The notes beneath the pieces were generated by a model. It was not told the DNA's origin, made no database searches, and saw nothing but the letters and a program-made list of their open reading frames with translations. From WLMZ01 sp038227995 (GTDB lineage: Bacteria > Actinomycetota > Acidimicrobiia > Acidimicrobiales > Ilumatobacteraceae): a stretch of 64,000 nucleotides of DNA. Below are positions 50,801 to 59,687 of this stretch, in pieces. The DNA is taken from positions 1-64,000 of the forward strand of contig JBBRPP010000015.1 in assembly GCA_038227995.1 (NCBI GenBank), read 5' to 3'. The stretch's first letter is position 1. Every line of letters begins with the position of its first letter. The position numbers and the translations under genes were made by a program.

Positions 50801-51493
50801 GTGAACTCCACGCCGCCGCCGCCGGGTTCGACGAAGAAGCTGTTCGCTCAGTTGCGGACCGACATCATCGATTGCCGCGCGTGTCCGCGATTGGTCGAGT
50901 GGCGCGAGCGGGTCGCGGTCGAGAAGCGGGCGTCGTATCGCGACGACACGTACTGGGGCAGGCCGATCTCCGGCTTCGGTGATCCGTCGGCGTCGATCAT
51001 CGTGCTCGGGCTGGCTCCGGCGGCTCACGGGGCCAATCGCACCGGTCGGGTCTTCACCGGTGATCGCAGCGGCGACTGGTTGTTCCGGGCAATGCATCGT
51101 GCCGGCCTCGCCAACCAGCCGACGTCATTGTCTGCCGACGACGGTCTCGCGCTCACGAACGCGTGGGTGACGGCCGCTGTCCGCTGTGCCCCTCCCGACA
51201 ACAAGCCGGAAACGAGCGAGCGCGACAACTGTCGCCCCTTCCTGCAACGCGAGTTCGCGCTGCTGCGCCGCGCACAGGTGGTTGTGTGCCTGGGCGCGTT
51301 CGCGTACGAAGCGGCATGCTCGGAGTTCGGTGTCAGACCGCGGCCGAAGTTCGGCCATTTGGCCGAGGTCGCCGCGCCGAACGGACTCACCCTGTTGTGC
51401 TCGTTTCATCCCAGCCAGCAGAACACGTTCACCGGCCGCTTGACCGAGCCCATGCTCGATGCCGTCTTCACCCGTGCCGTCGAGTTGGGCTGA
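50801..51493 (+). CDS. Family 5-type uracil-DNA glycosylase
   Basis: A 230-residue Fe-S uracil-DNA glycosylase (UdgB-like). The four cluster cysteines are Cys25, Cys28, Cys129 and Cys144. The active-site loop GLAPAAHGANRTGR (70-83) has alanine and not a catalytic acidic residue, which is typical of family 5. The second motif is SFHPSQQNTFTGR with His203. It removes uracil and deaminated bases from DNA. The start is GTG at 50801; upstream frames lack homology. Confidence 0.92.
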   Translation: MNSTPPPPGSTKKLFAQLRTDIIDCRACPRLVEWRERVAVEKRASYRDDTYWGRPISGFGDPSASIIVLGLAPAAHGANRTGRVFTGDRSGDWLFRAMHRAGLANQPTSLSADDGLALTNAWVTAAVRCAPPDNKPETSERDNCRPFLQREFALLRRAQVVVCLGAFAYEAACSEFGVRPRPKFGHLAEVAAPNGLTLLCSFHPSQQNTFTGRLTEPMLDAVFTRAVELG

Positions 51494-51501
51494 GGAGAAG
51501 C

Positions 51502-51606
51502 GCGCCGGGTTTGCCTGGCTGAGGCAGGCGGAAGCGGCGCGGTGCGCTGCGTGGCTCGTGAGTGCGCCGGGTTTGCCTGGCTGGCGCAGGCGAAGGCGGC
51601 GCGGTG
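51502..51606. repeat. Two 43-bp direct repeats between convergent genes
   Basis: Copies at 51502-51544 and 51564-51606 have the same length and begin GCGCCGGGTTTGCCTGGCTG. They differ at a few positions near the centre. Each contains a short hairpin (TGCCT...AGGCA in the first copy). They lie between the glycosylase stop and the esterase stop and may act as a bidirectional terminator. Confidence 0.75.
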
Positions 51607-51631
51607 TCGCGAAATGCACGCCGCGTACGGC

Positions 51632-52543
51632 TCAGCGGCCGAGGGCCGACTTCAGCGCTGATGCGGCCAGTGCGTTCGCGGACTTCGCGTCGTCGAGGAA
51701 GTCGAGCATGCTGAAGAAGCCGTGGAACATGCCGCTGAAGCGCACGTGCGACGTGACCACACCGAGCGACGCGAGTCGAGCTGCGTACTGATCACCTTCG
51801 TCGCGCAGTGGATCGAACTCGGCGGTGATGACCAGCGTCGGAGGCGAGCGGCGGACAGCGTCATCGTCGGCGAGGAGTGGAGAGACGCGCGGGTATTCGA
51901 CCGAACCCTCGCTGCCCGAAAGGTAGTGATCGATGAACCACTTCATCGAGCTCGCCGTGAGGAAGTAACCCGTCTCGTTCTCGACATACGAGGCGCTGCC
52001 CCGCCGACAGTCGGTGACCGGATACACGAGCAGCTGGAACCGCAGCGGCACGATGTCGAGTTGGGCGACGACGGCAGCAAGATTGCCGCCGGCAGAGTCG
52101 CCACCAATCGCGAGTCGAGTCGGATCGCAATCGAGTTCGGTGGCGTGGGCATGTGCCCACTTGGTCGCGACGACGCAGTCGTCGAGCGCGGCAGGAAACG
52201 GATGCTCGGGCGCGAGTCGATAGTCGATGCTGAGGACGGCGTGGCCGCTGCGATTGGCCAACGAGCGGCAGACGTTGTCGTGCGATTCGAGATCACCGAT
52301 CACCCAACCGCCGCCGTGAAAGAACACCAGCAACCCCAGGCCCAGCTGTGCGTTCGGCCGATACAGCCGCGCCGGCACACCGCCCGCATCGATGTCGCAC
52401 GTCTCGAACACGTCTTCCGTCGGAGGGCGACGTAACGCAGCCCGCGCATCGCGGGCCTCCTGCGGGGTACCGGCGTCGATCGATGGGGCACCGACCGCCG
52501 TCATCATCTCCAACAACGAAGCGGCCTGGGCATGCAGTGGCAT
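51632..52543 (-). CDS. HSL-family alpha/beta-hydrolase (esterase/lipase)
   Basis: A 303-residue carboxylesterase of the hormone-sensitive lipase group. The oxyanion-hole HGGGW is in LVFFHGGGWVIGD and the nucleophile elbow is GGDSAGGNLA. The catalytic Asp and His are expected in EFDPLRDEG and FSGMFHGFFSM. No signal peptide is present. It follows the FrhB-like gene by eight bases on the same strand, so co-transcription is likely. Confidence 0.92.
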   Translation of the reverse strand: MPLHAQAASLLEMMTAVGAPSIDAGTPQEARDARAALRRPPTEDVFETCDIDAGGVPARLYRPNAQLGLGLLVFFHGGGWVIGDLESHDNVCRSLANRSGHAVLSIDYRLAPEHPFPAALDDCVVATKWAHAHATELDCDPTRLAIGGDSAGGNLAAVVAQLDIVPLRFQLLVYPVTDCRRGSASYVENETGYFLTASSMKWFIDHYLSGSEGSVEYPRVSPLLADDDAVRRSPPTLVITAEFDPLRDEGDQYAARLASLGVVTSHVRFSGMFHGFFSMLDFLDDAKSANALAASALKSALGR

Positions 52544-52551
52544 CGAGGTTC

Positions 52552-53793
52552 TCAGTGAGCAGCCGGGGCTGCACCGCCATCGGCTGCCGGGGCGGCCGCG
52601 CCGTCGGCGGGTGCAACGGCCTTCTTCTTCGGCGGTGGGACCCCGACCGACGGAGCGCGGTCGGCGAACTCAGGCCAGCGTCGGCGGCTGACGATGGAGA
52701 GCAGGCGCAGCAGGCGCATTGCCTCCTTGTCCTCTTGCGCGGGCCGGGCGATGATCGAGCCGTCGGCGATCATTCGGTTGATGACTTCCTCGCCGAGTTC
52801 GGTGCGAACGATCGTCAGCGTCCAGTCGTTGTCCTCGCCGATGCCGCCGGTGGCGATGTCGCTGTGTTCGGCCGCGAAGTCGGGGCAGTTCTTGCACCCC
52901 TGGCGGGTCCAGCCGTGGCACTCCTTGAGGTCGATCTCGTGGTACGACCCGTCCTTCATCCAGATCTGGAACACGCCCTTGATGTTCATCTTCGCCATCT
53001 CGGACTTCTTCAGGCCGTACTTCGCCTCGAACAGCTCGGGGAAGATCGCGTCGTCGAACGTCTTGCTGCACAGCAGACCGATGTTGAACACGAACGGCTT
53101 CGACACCTTGCCGGCCTTGCGGTCCCACATCGTCGGCGGTGACGAGGTCTGGCAACCCATGCCGACGAGCGCCAGCTTGTTCAGCCCTTCCTCCTTCGCC
53201 GTGCGCAACGCAAGCGGGTTGGCGCAGTAGGTGTAGCGGCTGCCGGCCGTGGCCAGGATCTCTTCCTTGTTGTGGACCAGCGAGGGCTTGGCCTTCCACG
53301 CGTCGTCGTCCTCGACGCCGCTGACCATCGCGGCCTCGATGTAGTCGTTCTCCATCAGCCAGATCAACATCGCCGACACGAAGCCGCCGTCCTGGCCGAT
53401 CTTGTGGACCATGTCGTCGCTGGCGCGGGTCAGGTACAGCGCCCGCCACACGCCGGCCATCTCGTCCGGTTCGCGAACTCGGCCGAAGAGGTGCATGTCG
53501 GCGGCTGGTTCCCATGCCCGGAATCGAGGGCAGGCGCGGGTACAGGTCGTGCAACCCTTCTCGCCGTGGATGCAGTTGTCGAGGCCGAGTTCTTCCTCGA
53601 GATGGAAGGGCAGGTACTTGCCCTCCTCGTGCTCGTAGCCGATGACGTCGTGAGGGCACGTGACGACACATCCGGCGCAACCGGTACAGAGGCCCGTCGT
53701 GACGACCTCGGCATACAGTTCCTTCCACTGCGCAGTCCAGCGTTCGGCCTTCGGTGCTGCCGGTTCGGTCGGTGCCGCATCAGTGAGGGTCAT
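52552..53793 (-). CDS. Coenzyme F420 hydrogenase/dehydrogenase beta subunit-like protein
   Basis: A 413-residue iron-sulfur flavoprotein of the FrhB family. Two 4Fe-4S sets are at the N-terminus: Cys36, 39, 42, 46 (CTGCAGCVVTCP) and Cys74, 81, 84, 88 (CTTCTRACPR). The FrhB_FdhB N- and C-terminal domains follow, with GQDGGFVSAML and LVGMGCQTSS, and later cysteines in GWTRQGCKNCPDF. FrhB proteins move electrons between F420 and ferredoxin-type carriers. An Ala/Pro-rich tail ends it. TAGATT lies six bases before the ATG. It is divergent from a molybdenum hydroxylase gene, a possible electron partner. Confidence 0.88.
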   Translation of the reverse strand: MTLTDAAPTEPAAPKAERWTAQWKELYAEVVTTGLCTGCAGCVVTCPHDVIGYEHEEGKYLPFHLEEELGLDNCIHGEKGCTTCTRACPRFRAWEPAADMHLFGRVREPDEMAGVWRALYLTRASDDMVHKIGQDGGFVSAMLIWLMENDYIEAAMVSGVEDDDAWKAKPSLVHNKEEILATAGSRYTYCANPLALRTAKEEGLNKLALVGMGCQTSSPPTMWDRKAGKVSKPFVFNIGLLCSKTFDDAIFPELFEAKYGLKKSEMAKMNIKGVFQIWMKDGSYHEIDLKECHGWTRQGCKNCPDFAAEHSDIATGGIGEDNDWTLTIVRTELGEEVINRMIADGSIIARPAQEDKEAMRLLRLLSIVSRRRWPEFADRAPSVGVPPPKKKAVAPADGAAAPAADGGAAPAAH

Positions 53794-53889
53794 GATCTGA
53801 ATCTATGTCGTGGCGAACATGTGGCGCACAGTCTGCGCCGCGACCTCCGTCGGCCGCTAGACATGCAGAAACGACTGAGGGAGTGAACG

Positions 53890-56160
53890 ATGGGGATGAT
53901 CGGCGAACGCATTGTGCGCACAGAGGATCCGGCGCTGTTGACGGGCCACGGCACGTTTGTCGACAATCTCGACATTCCTGGTGCCGTGCACGTCGTCTAT
54001 GTGCGGTCGCAGATGGCGCACGCCCGGATCACCTCGATCGACACGAGCGATGCCGCAACGGCGCCCGGCGTGCTCGGCGTCTTCACGGCGGCGGACCTCG
54101 ATCTGCCGCCGTTCCCGATCGACATTCCGTTCCTGCCCACCAACTTCCCGCGCACCGGGATGGCCTCCGACGTCGTCCGCTTCGTGGGCGAACCGGTCGC
54201 CGCGGTGGTCGCCGAGACGCGGGCGCAGGCAACAGACGCCGCTCAGATGGTGATCGTCGACTACGACGTCCTGCCCAGCGCGGTCTCGATGGCTCAGGGC
54301 TTTGCCAACGACGTCCTCCTCTTCCCCGAAGTCGGCACCAACGTGTGTGTCCAGATGCCTGGGCCCGCGGTCGACTTCTCCGAGTGCGAGGTCGTCGTCA
54401 ACGCCGACATCAACAACCAACGCATCGCCCCGGCCCCGATGGAGGGCCGCGTGGCCGCCAGTCGCTGGGAGTCCGACGGCCGCCTCACCCACTGGCAGGC
54501 GTGCCAGGGCGCGCACCCAATCCAGGCCAAGTTGTGTGAGTGGTACGGGCTCGACGCGTCGCAGGTCCACGTCATCACGCGCGACGTCGGCGGCGGCTTC
54601 GGTGCCAAGGCGTTCACGTATCCAGAAGACCAGCTGTTGCCGTTCTTCGCTCGTGCCGTCGGCCGTCCGGTGCGTTACACCGAGACCCGCAGCGAGAGCA
54701 TGAACGGGCTCGGCCACGGCCGGGCACAATTGCAGAAGCTGTCGATCGGTGGAACGCGCGACGGTCGCGTGACGCACTATCAGCTGACCGTTCAACAAGA
54801 CGCCGGCGCGTATCCGCGCATGGGAGCGTTCCTGCCGTTCCTGACGCGCATGATGCTGACCGGCACGTACGACATCCCCAACGCGTCTGCCGGATTCATG
54901 ACGACGTTGACCAACACCGTCCCGACGATCGCCTACCGCGGTGCCGGGCGACCCGAGGCCGCCGCCGCGATCGAACGGGCGATGGACCTCTACGCACGCG
55001 AGATCGGCATGGACCCGGTCGAGTTGCGACGCAAGAACCTCATCGCCGCCGACAGGTTCCCGTTCACGACACCGACCGGTACCACCTACGACAGCGGGGA
55101 CTACGAAGGTGGGCTCGACAAGATGCTCGCCGCCGTCGACTACCCCGGGTTGCGAGCCGAGCAGCAGCGCCGTCGCGACGCCGGTGACACGGTGCAGATC
55201 GGCATCGGGGTATCCGTCTACGTCGAGATCACGGGCGGGCAAGGCGGCAGCGAAGTCGGCGAGGTCTACGTCACCCCCGCGCTCGACGGCAGCGACGACG
55301 TCGACGTCAAGGTCATCACCGGCACCACGCCGTATGGCCAAGGCCACCGCACGACATGGGCGATGCTCGTCGCCGATCGACTCGGCGTGCCGTTCGACCG
55401 GATCACGGTCGTGCACGGCGACACCGATCTCGTCAGCAGCAGTCAGGTCACGGGCGGATCGCGCTCGGTGCAGATCGGCGGGACGAACGTGATGCGGGCT
55501 GCGACAGCCGTGGCCGATCAGGCGCGTGAAGTCGCGGCACGTCTGCTGGAGGCCGACGTCGCCGACGTCGTGCTGGAAGACGGACGGTTCCACGTCGCGG
55601 GCGCTCCGGCGATCAGCCGTTCATGGATCGAAGTCGCCAAGGCTGCAGCGACGAACAACACGTTGCTGTCCGGCGCCGGCGACTTCAGCCAGCCGAGCGG
55701 TACGTTCCCGTCGGGCGCTCATCTGGCCGTGATCGAGGTCGACATCGAGACCGGCAACGCTCGTTTGCGGCAACTCGTCGCGGTCGATGACGCGGGTCGC
55801 ATCATCAACCCGCTGCTGGCCGAGGGGCAGGTGCACGGTGGCTTGGCGCAGGGCATCGCCCAGGCCCTGTTCGAAGAGATCGTCTACGACGAGGACGGCA
55901 ACCCGCTCACGTCGAACTTCGCCGACTACGGCATCGTCTCTGCAGCTGAACTGCCGAGCTTCCAAACGGTCCATGCCGAAACGCCGACGCCGCTCAACGA
56001 CCTCGGCGCGAAGGGCATCGGCGAGAGCGGAACCATCGGCGCCACACCCGCTGTGCAGAGTGCGGTCATCGACGCGGTGTCGTACCTCGGCGTGCGCCAC
56101 ATCGACATGCCCTGCACGTCGCAGCGCGTCTGGTCCGCGATCCGAGCCGCCCGCTCGTAG
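53890..56160 (+). CDS. Molybdenum hydroxylase large subunit (xanthine dehydrogenase/CoxL family)
   Basis: A 756-residue molybdopterin-binding subunit. The cofactor-binding glycine stretch is DVGGGFGAK. The active-site loop is AYRGAGR at 348-354, which is the form II-type loop and lacks the cysteine of true CO dehydrogenase (VAYRCSFR). The catalytic glutamate is Glu712 in KGIGESGTIG. The substrate is therefore not CO with confidence; an aldehyde, purine or aromatic heterocycle is likelier. No medium (FAD) or small (2Fe-2S) subunit gene is adjacent. GAGGGAGTG precedes the ATG. Confidence 0.91.
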   Translation: MGMIGERIVRTEDPALLTGHGTFVDNLDIPGAVHVVYVRSQMAHARITSIDTSDAATAPGVLGVFTAADLDLPPFPIDIPFLPTNFPRTGMASDVVRFVGEPVAAVVAETRAQATDAAQMVIVDYDVLPSAVSMAQGFANDVLLFPEVGTNVCVQMPGPAVDFSECEVVVNADINNQRIAPAPMEGRVAASRWESDGRLTHWQACQGAHPIQAKLCEWYGLDASQVHVITRDVGGGFGAKAFTYPEDQLLPFFARAVGRPVRYTETRSESMNGLGHGRAQLQKLSIGGTRDGRVTHYQLTVQQDAGAYPRMGAFLPFLTRMMLTGTYDIPNASAGFMTTLTNTVPTIAYRGAGRPEAAAAIERAMDLYAREIGMDPVELRRKNLIAADRFPFTTPTGTTYDSGDYEGGLDKMLAAVDYPGLRAEQQRRRDAGDTVQIGIGVSVYVEITGGQGGSEVGEVYVTPALDGSDDVDVKVITGTTPYGQGHRTTWAMLVADRLGVPFDRITVVHGDTDLVSSSQVTGGSRSVQIGGTNVMRAATAVADQAREVAARLLEADVADVVLEDGRFHVAGAPAISRSWIEVAKAAATNNTLLSGAGDFSQPSGTFPSGAHLAVIEVDIETGNARLRQLVAVDDAGRIINPLLAEGQVHGGLAQGIAQALFEEIVYDEDGNPLTSNFADYGIVSAAELPSFQTVHAETPTPLNDLGAKGIGESGTIGATPAVQSAVIDAVSYLGVRHIDMPCTSQRVWSAIRAARS

Positions 56161-56252
56161 AGCTCCGTCCGCGGGGTGCGACCGCGTGCGTTCACTCCGA
56201 CGGATGTCAGGGATGGTCGCGCGTGGCGCGACCGGCTTGCCGCGGCGCGCGC

Positions 56253-56540
56253 TCAGGTGTCGAGGTGGAGCCTCACGGTCACGTGGTCGCCGAGCTCGAG
56301 ATGCTCGGCCTTGCGGACCGCAACCTTGATCGGCACGAGGTAGAACTCGCCGCGCGGAAACAGCGACGTCGTGAATTCTGTCTCGCCGATGCGGGCCTTG
56401 ACCGGGATCACGCCCCAGCCGTAGGTGACGATCGATGACACGGCCTCGATCGCGGCGCTGGCCTCTTCGGGCGCGACCACGAAGTGGAAGGGCGAGGGGC
56501 CGCGCCAGTGGATGATCTCGCCACTGAACTCGAGGTCCAT
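56253..56540 (-). CDS. DUF1905 domain protein
   Basis: A 95-residue protein with the DUF1905 fold (LEFSGEIIHWRGPSPFHFVV at the start, IPVKARIGETEFTTSLFPR in the middle and VAVRKAEHLELGDHVTVRL at the end). The function is unknown; the domain often binds small ligands or accompanies other domains. Its ATG at 56540 is eight bases after the zwf stop, so it ends the gnd-zwf operon. Confidence 0.85.
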   Translation of the reverse strand: MDLEFSGEIIHWRGPSPFHFVVAPEEASAAIEAVSSIVTYGWGVIPVKARIGETEFTTSLFPRGEFYLVPIKVAVRKAEHLELGDHVTVRLHLDT

Positions 56541-56548
56541 CCCAACGG

Positions 56549-57949
56549 CTACGACCCGGAGACAGGAAGCCAGGCGTCGCCGCCGAGGATCTTGTCGGCC
56601 TCGGCAGGTCCCCACGAACCACGGAAGTAGGGGTGCACCGGGCCGGGGTTGTCGAGCGCGGGTTGGACGATGCGCCACGTCTGCTCGACGATGTCCTGGC
56701 GGGCGAAGCGCCGGGGCAGACCTGCGAGCGCGTCGTCGATGAGCCGTTCGTAGGCCTCGCGTCGCTCGCCGAGCGCCGCCGCGAAGTCGACCGTCATGTC
56801 GACCGACTGACTGTCGAGCGCCTGGCCCGGTGTCTTGGCCTGCATCGAGAACGTCACGCCGTCGTGCTTGCCGAGCCGGAACCGCACGAGATTGCGTCCG
56901 GGCGGTGGGCCACCGGCTTCGTCGAACAACAAGCTCGGCGTCTCGCGAAACTCGACGACGACCTCGGTTTCCGCGGTCGCCAACGCCTTGCCGGCGCGGA
57001 TGAACCACGGAACGCCCGCCCAACGCCACGAGTCGATCTCCAGCTTGGCTGCGGCAAACGTCTCGATCGATGAGTTCGGGTCCGCGCCCGGCTCTTGCCG
57101 GTAGCCGACGTACTGGCCGCGCACGAGGTACGCCGGATCGATCGACCGCATCGCGGCGAAGACCTTGGCCTTCTCGTCCTGCAGATAGCTGCTGTCAGGG
57201 CCCACCGGAGGTTCCATCGCGCACAGCGCCATCACCTGCATCAGGTGGTTCTGCACGACGTCGCGAATCGCGCCGACACCGTCGTAGAAACTGCCGCGGC
57301 CCTCGATGCCGATGGTCTCGCTCATCGTGATCTGCACGCTGCGCACGTAGTTGCGGTTCCACACCGGCTCGAGCAACGTGTTCGAGAAGCGGAAGACGAG
57401 CAGATCCTCGACGCTCTCTTTGCCGAGGTAGTGGTCGATGCGGAAGATGCGCTCTTCGGGGAACACGGCGTGCAGCGTGACGTTCAGCTCACGCGCTGAT
57501 TCGAGATCGCGGCCGAACGGCTTCTCGACCACGATGCGGCCGCGCGTGTTGAGACCGACAGATGCCAGCGACGTCGCGACCTCGGGGAAGATCGACGGCG
57601 GGATCGCCATGTAGAACACGCAGTTCTCGCTGTGATGGCGATCGAGCTTCTTGGCCAACGTGTCCCACGTCTTGGTGTCGGCGTAGTCGCCCTGGACCAG
57701 GTCGAGTCGCTTGCAGAGCGCGGCGATGACCGCCTTGTCGGCGTCGGGCTCGGCTTCGAGGACCGACTCCTCGGCGTGTTCGCGGAAGGCCTTGTCGCTC
57801 CACGTGCTGCGCGCGACTCCGATCACGGGGACCGTCAGGCGGCCGCGCTTCTCGAGGTGGTAGAGCGCCGGGAACAGCTTCTTCTTGGCGAGGTCGCCGG
57901 TCGCGCCGAACAGCACGAGTGCATCGGCAGCAGGTTGGTTCTGCGACAT
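56549..57949 (-). CDS. zwf: Glucose-6-phosphate 1-dehydrogenase
   Basis: A 466-residue cytoplasmic enzyme that oxidises glucose-6-phosphate to 6-phosphogluconolactone. The NADP Rossmann motif is VLFGATGDLAKKKLFPAL, the substrate-binding active site RIDHYLGKE lies at about 170-178 with His173, and EKPFGRD precedes it. The ATG at 57949 lies one base after the gnd stop. No opcA or pgl gene is nearby. Confidence 0.95.
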   Translation of the reverse strand: MSQNQPAADALVLFGATGDLAKKKLFPALYHLEKRGRLTVPVIGVARSTWSDKAFREHAEESVLEAEPDADKAVIAALCKRLDLVQGDYADTKTWDTLAKKLDRHHSENCVFYMAIPPSIFPEVATSLASVGLNTRGRIVVEKPFGRDLESARELNVTLHAVFPEERIFRIDHYLGKESVEDLLVFRFSNTLLEPVWNRNYVRSVQITMSETIGIEGRGSFYDGVGAIRDVVQNHLMQVMALCAMEPPVGPDSSYLQDEKAKVFAAMRSIDPAYLVRGQYVGYRQEPGADPNSSIETFAAAKLEIDSWRWAGVPWFIRAGKALATAETEVVVEFRETPSLLFDEAGGPPPGRNLVRFRLGKHDGVTFSMQAKTPGQALDSQSVDMTVDFAAALGERREAYERLIDDALAGLPRRFARQDIVEQTWRIVQPALDNPGPVHPYFRGSWGPAEADKILGGDAWLPVSGS

Positions 57950-57950
57950 C

Positions 57951-58985
57951 TCAGTGAGCCTCGCCGCCAGTTGTGACGACGCGCTCGACGTGCCCGCCGA
58001 ACTGGGCTCGCATCGCCGACAAGATCTTGTTGGCGAGATCGTCATTGCCGCGCGACGAGAAGCGCTGGTACAGCGCAGCCGACAGCACCGGCACCGGCAC
58101 ACCTTCGTCGATCGCGGCGTGCAGCGTCCACCGGCCTTCGCCGCTGTCGCTGACCTGCCCTGCGTAGGCGGCCAGCTTCGGATCGCCGACGAACGCCGCC
58201 GCGGTGAGGTCGAGCAGCCAGCTGGCCACCACGCTGCCGCGACGCCACACCTCGGTGATCGCGGGAAGGTCGAGATCGTATTGGTAGTACTGCGGCTCGG
58301 TCAGCGGCGCGGTCTCGGCGTCCTTGCTGTGATCGATCGCGCCGATGTTCGCCCCGGCGAGCACGTTCAGGCCCTCGGCGTACGACGCCATCAGCCCGTA
58401 CTCGATGCCGTTGTGGACCATCTTCACGAAATGGCCGGCACCGTTGGGGCCGCAGTGCAGCCAGCCGCGCTCGGCAGTGGAGGGCTCGCCAGTGCGTCCG
58501 GGCGTGCGCTCGGAAGTACCGACGCCCGGAGCGAGTGTGTCGAAGATCGGGGCCATCTCGGCGACCGCGACATCGGGGCCGCCGATCATCAGGCAGTAAC
58601 CGCGTTCGAGACCGAAGACGCCGCCGCTGGTGCCGACGTCGAGGTAGTTGATGCCCTTGTCGACGAGCGTCGCCGCCGTGTCGACGTCGTCGCGATACCA
58701 GCTGTTGCCGCCGTCGATCAAGGTGTCGCCGGGGGAGAGCAGGGGAGCGATCTTGGCGACCGTGTCCTTCACGAACGCGGCCGGCACCATGATCCACAAA
58801 TGGCGCGGCGCTTCGAGCTTGGCGATGAGATCGGGCAGCGATGTTGCACCGTCGAAGCCCTCTTTCTCCAGCCCGGCCACGGCATCGGCGCTCACGTCGT
58901 AGACAACGCAATCGTGTCCCGCCTTCTGCAGGCGTCGCACCATGTTGGCGCCCATTCGTCCCAAACCGATCATCGCGAGTTGCAT
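57951..58985 (-). CDS. gnd: 6-phosphogluconate dehydrogenase, short (GndA-type)
   Basis: A 344-residue decarboxylating dehydrogenase of the shorter bacterial class. The cofactor motif is MIGLGRMGANMVRRL, the substrate motif DGGNSWYRDD, and the active-site segment GPNGAGHFVKMVHNGIEYG. Short-form enzymes tend to prefer NAD. The ATG at 58985 is chosen because the Rossmann strand starts at once. Transcribed before zwf with a one-base gap, giving two consecutive NAD(P)H-forming steps of the oxidative pentose phosphate pathway. Confidence 0.94.
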   Translation of the reverse strand: MQLAMIGLGRMGANMVRRLQKAGHDCVVYDVSADAVAGLEKEGFDGATSLPDLIAKLEAPRHLWIMVPAAFVKDTVAKIAPLLSPGDTLIDGGNSWYRDDVDTAATLVDKGINYLDVGTSGGVFGLERGYCLMIGGPDVAVAEMAPIFDTLAPGVGTSERTPGRTGEPSTAERGWLHCGPNGAGHFVKMVHNGIEYGLMASYAEGLNVLAGANIGAIDHSKDAETAPLTEPQYYQYDLDLPAITEVWRRGSVVASWLLDLTAAAFVGDPKLAAYAGQVSDSGEGRWTLHAAIDEGVPVPVLSAALYQRFSSRGNDDLANKILSAMRAQFGGHVERVVTTGGEAH

Positions 58986-59028
58986 CTCGCCAGGTTGCCA
59001 TGTTTTCAACCCGCTACTGTGACGCGCT

Positions 59029-59679
59029 GTGAATTCTTCCGACCTCGACCGCGATGTCGCCGGCTGCGCCGCGGCTCACCAGCGTTTGCTGGCCACGCTG
59101 GATGGCCTCGACGACGAAACGGCGCGTCAGCCGTCGCGTCTTCCGGACTGGTCCGTCGGCCATGTCATCACTCACATCGCCCGCAACGCGGACGGCTTCA
59201 CGCGCATGCTGGCGGGGGCCGAGCGGGGCGAAGTCGTGGCGATGTACGAGGGAGGGATGGAGAGTCGAGCCGCCGACATCGAGGCCGGTGCGGTTCGGTC
59301 GGCCGCGGAACTCGTCGCCGACGCACGGCTGGCTATCTACCGACTGGAACAGACGTGGGCCGGTCTCTCCGAAGTCGGCTGGCAGGGCCGCGGGATGACG
59401 GTCTTCGGCGAGGCGCCGGCGGTGACGATTCCTGGTCGGCGTCAGCGCGAGGTCGAGATCCATCACATCGATCTCGGCCTCGGCTACGAGTTCGAGGAAC
59501 TGCCCGGCGAGTACGTGCGCCTCGAACTGAACAACATGACCGCGTTGTGGGCGAGCCGCCAGCCGATGGGTCTGACCGACCTGTCGAAAGCGGCCCTCGC
59601 GTTGCCAGACCCAGCGCGCCTTGCGTGGTTGATGGGCCGCCGTGTGATCGACGGACTCGCACCCGCCGCCATCTACTGA
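59029..59679 (+). CDS. DinB/maleylpyruvate isomerase-type protein
   Basis: A 216-residue four-helix protein of the mycothiol-dependent maleylpyruvate isomerase group. The metal-binding pattern is seen as SVGHVITHIARNADG (His near 49) and REVEIHHIDLGLGY (Glu and His). It may transfer or isomerise using mycothiol; a general thiol-dependent transferase is another reading. The start is GTG at 59029, with TACTGT eight bases upstream and no ribosome binding site. Divergent from gnd with 43 bases between them. Confidence 0.88.
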   Translation: MNSSDLDRDVAGCAAAHQRLLATLDGLDDETARQPSRLPDWSVGHVITHIARNADGFTRMLAGAERGEVVAMYEGGMESRAADIEAGAVRSAAELVADARLAIYRLEQTWAGLSEVGWQGRGMTVFGEAPAVTIPGRRQREVEIHHIDLGLGYEFEELPGEYVRLELNNMTALWASRQPMGLTDLSKAALALPDPARLAWLMGRRVIDGLAPAAIY

Positions 59680-59687
59680 GGCGCCGC

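Noticed and set aside
53890..56160. Form I CO dehydrogenase large subunit (coxL)
   Set aside because: The loop is AYRGAGR without the catalytic cysteine, and coxM/coxS are absent.
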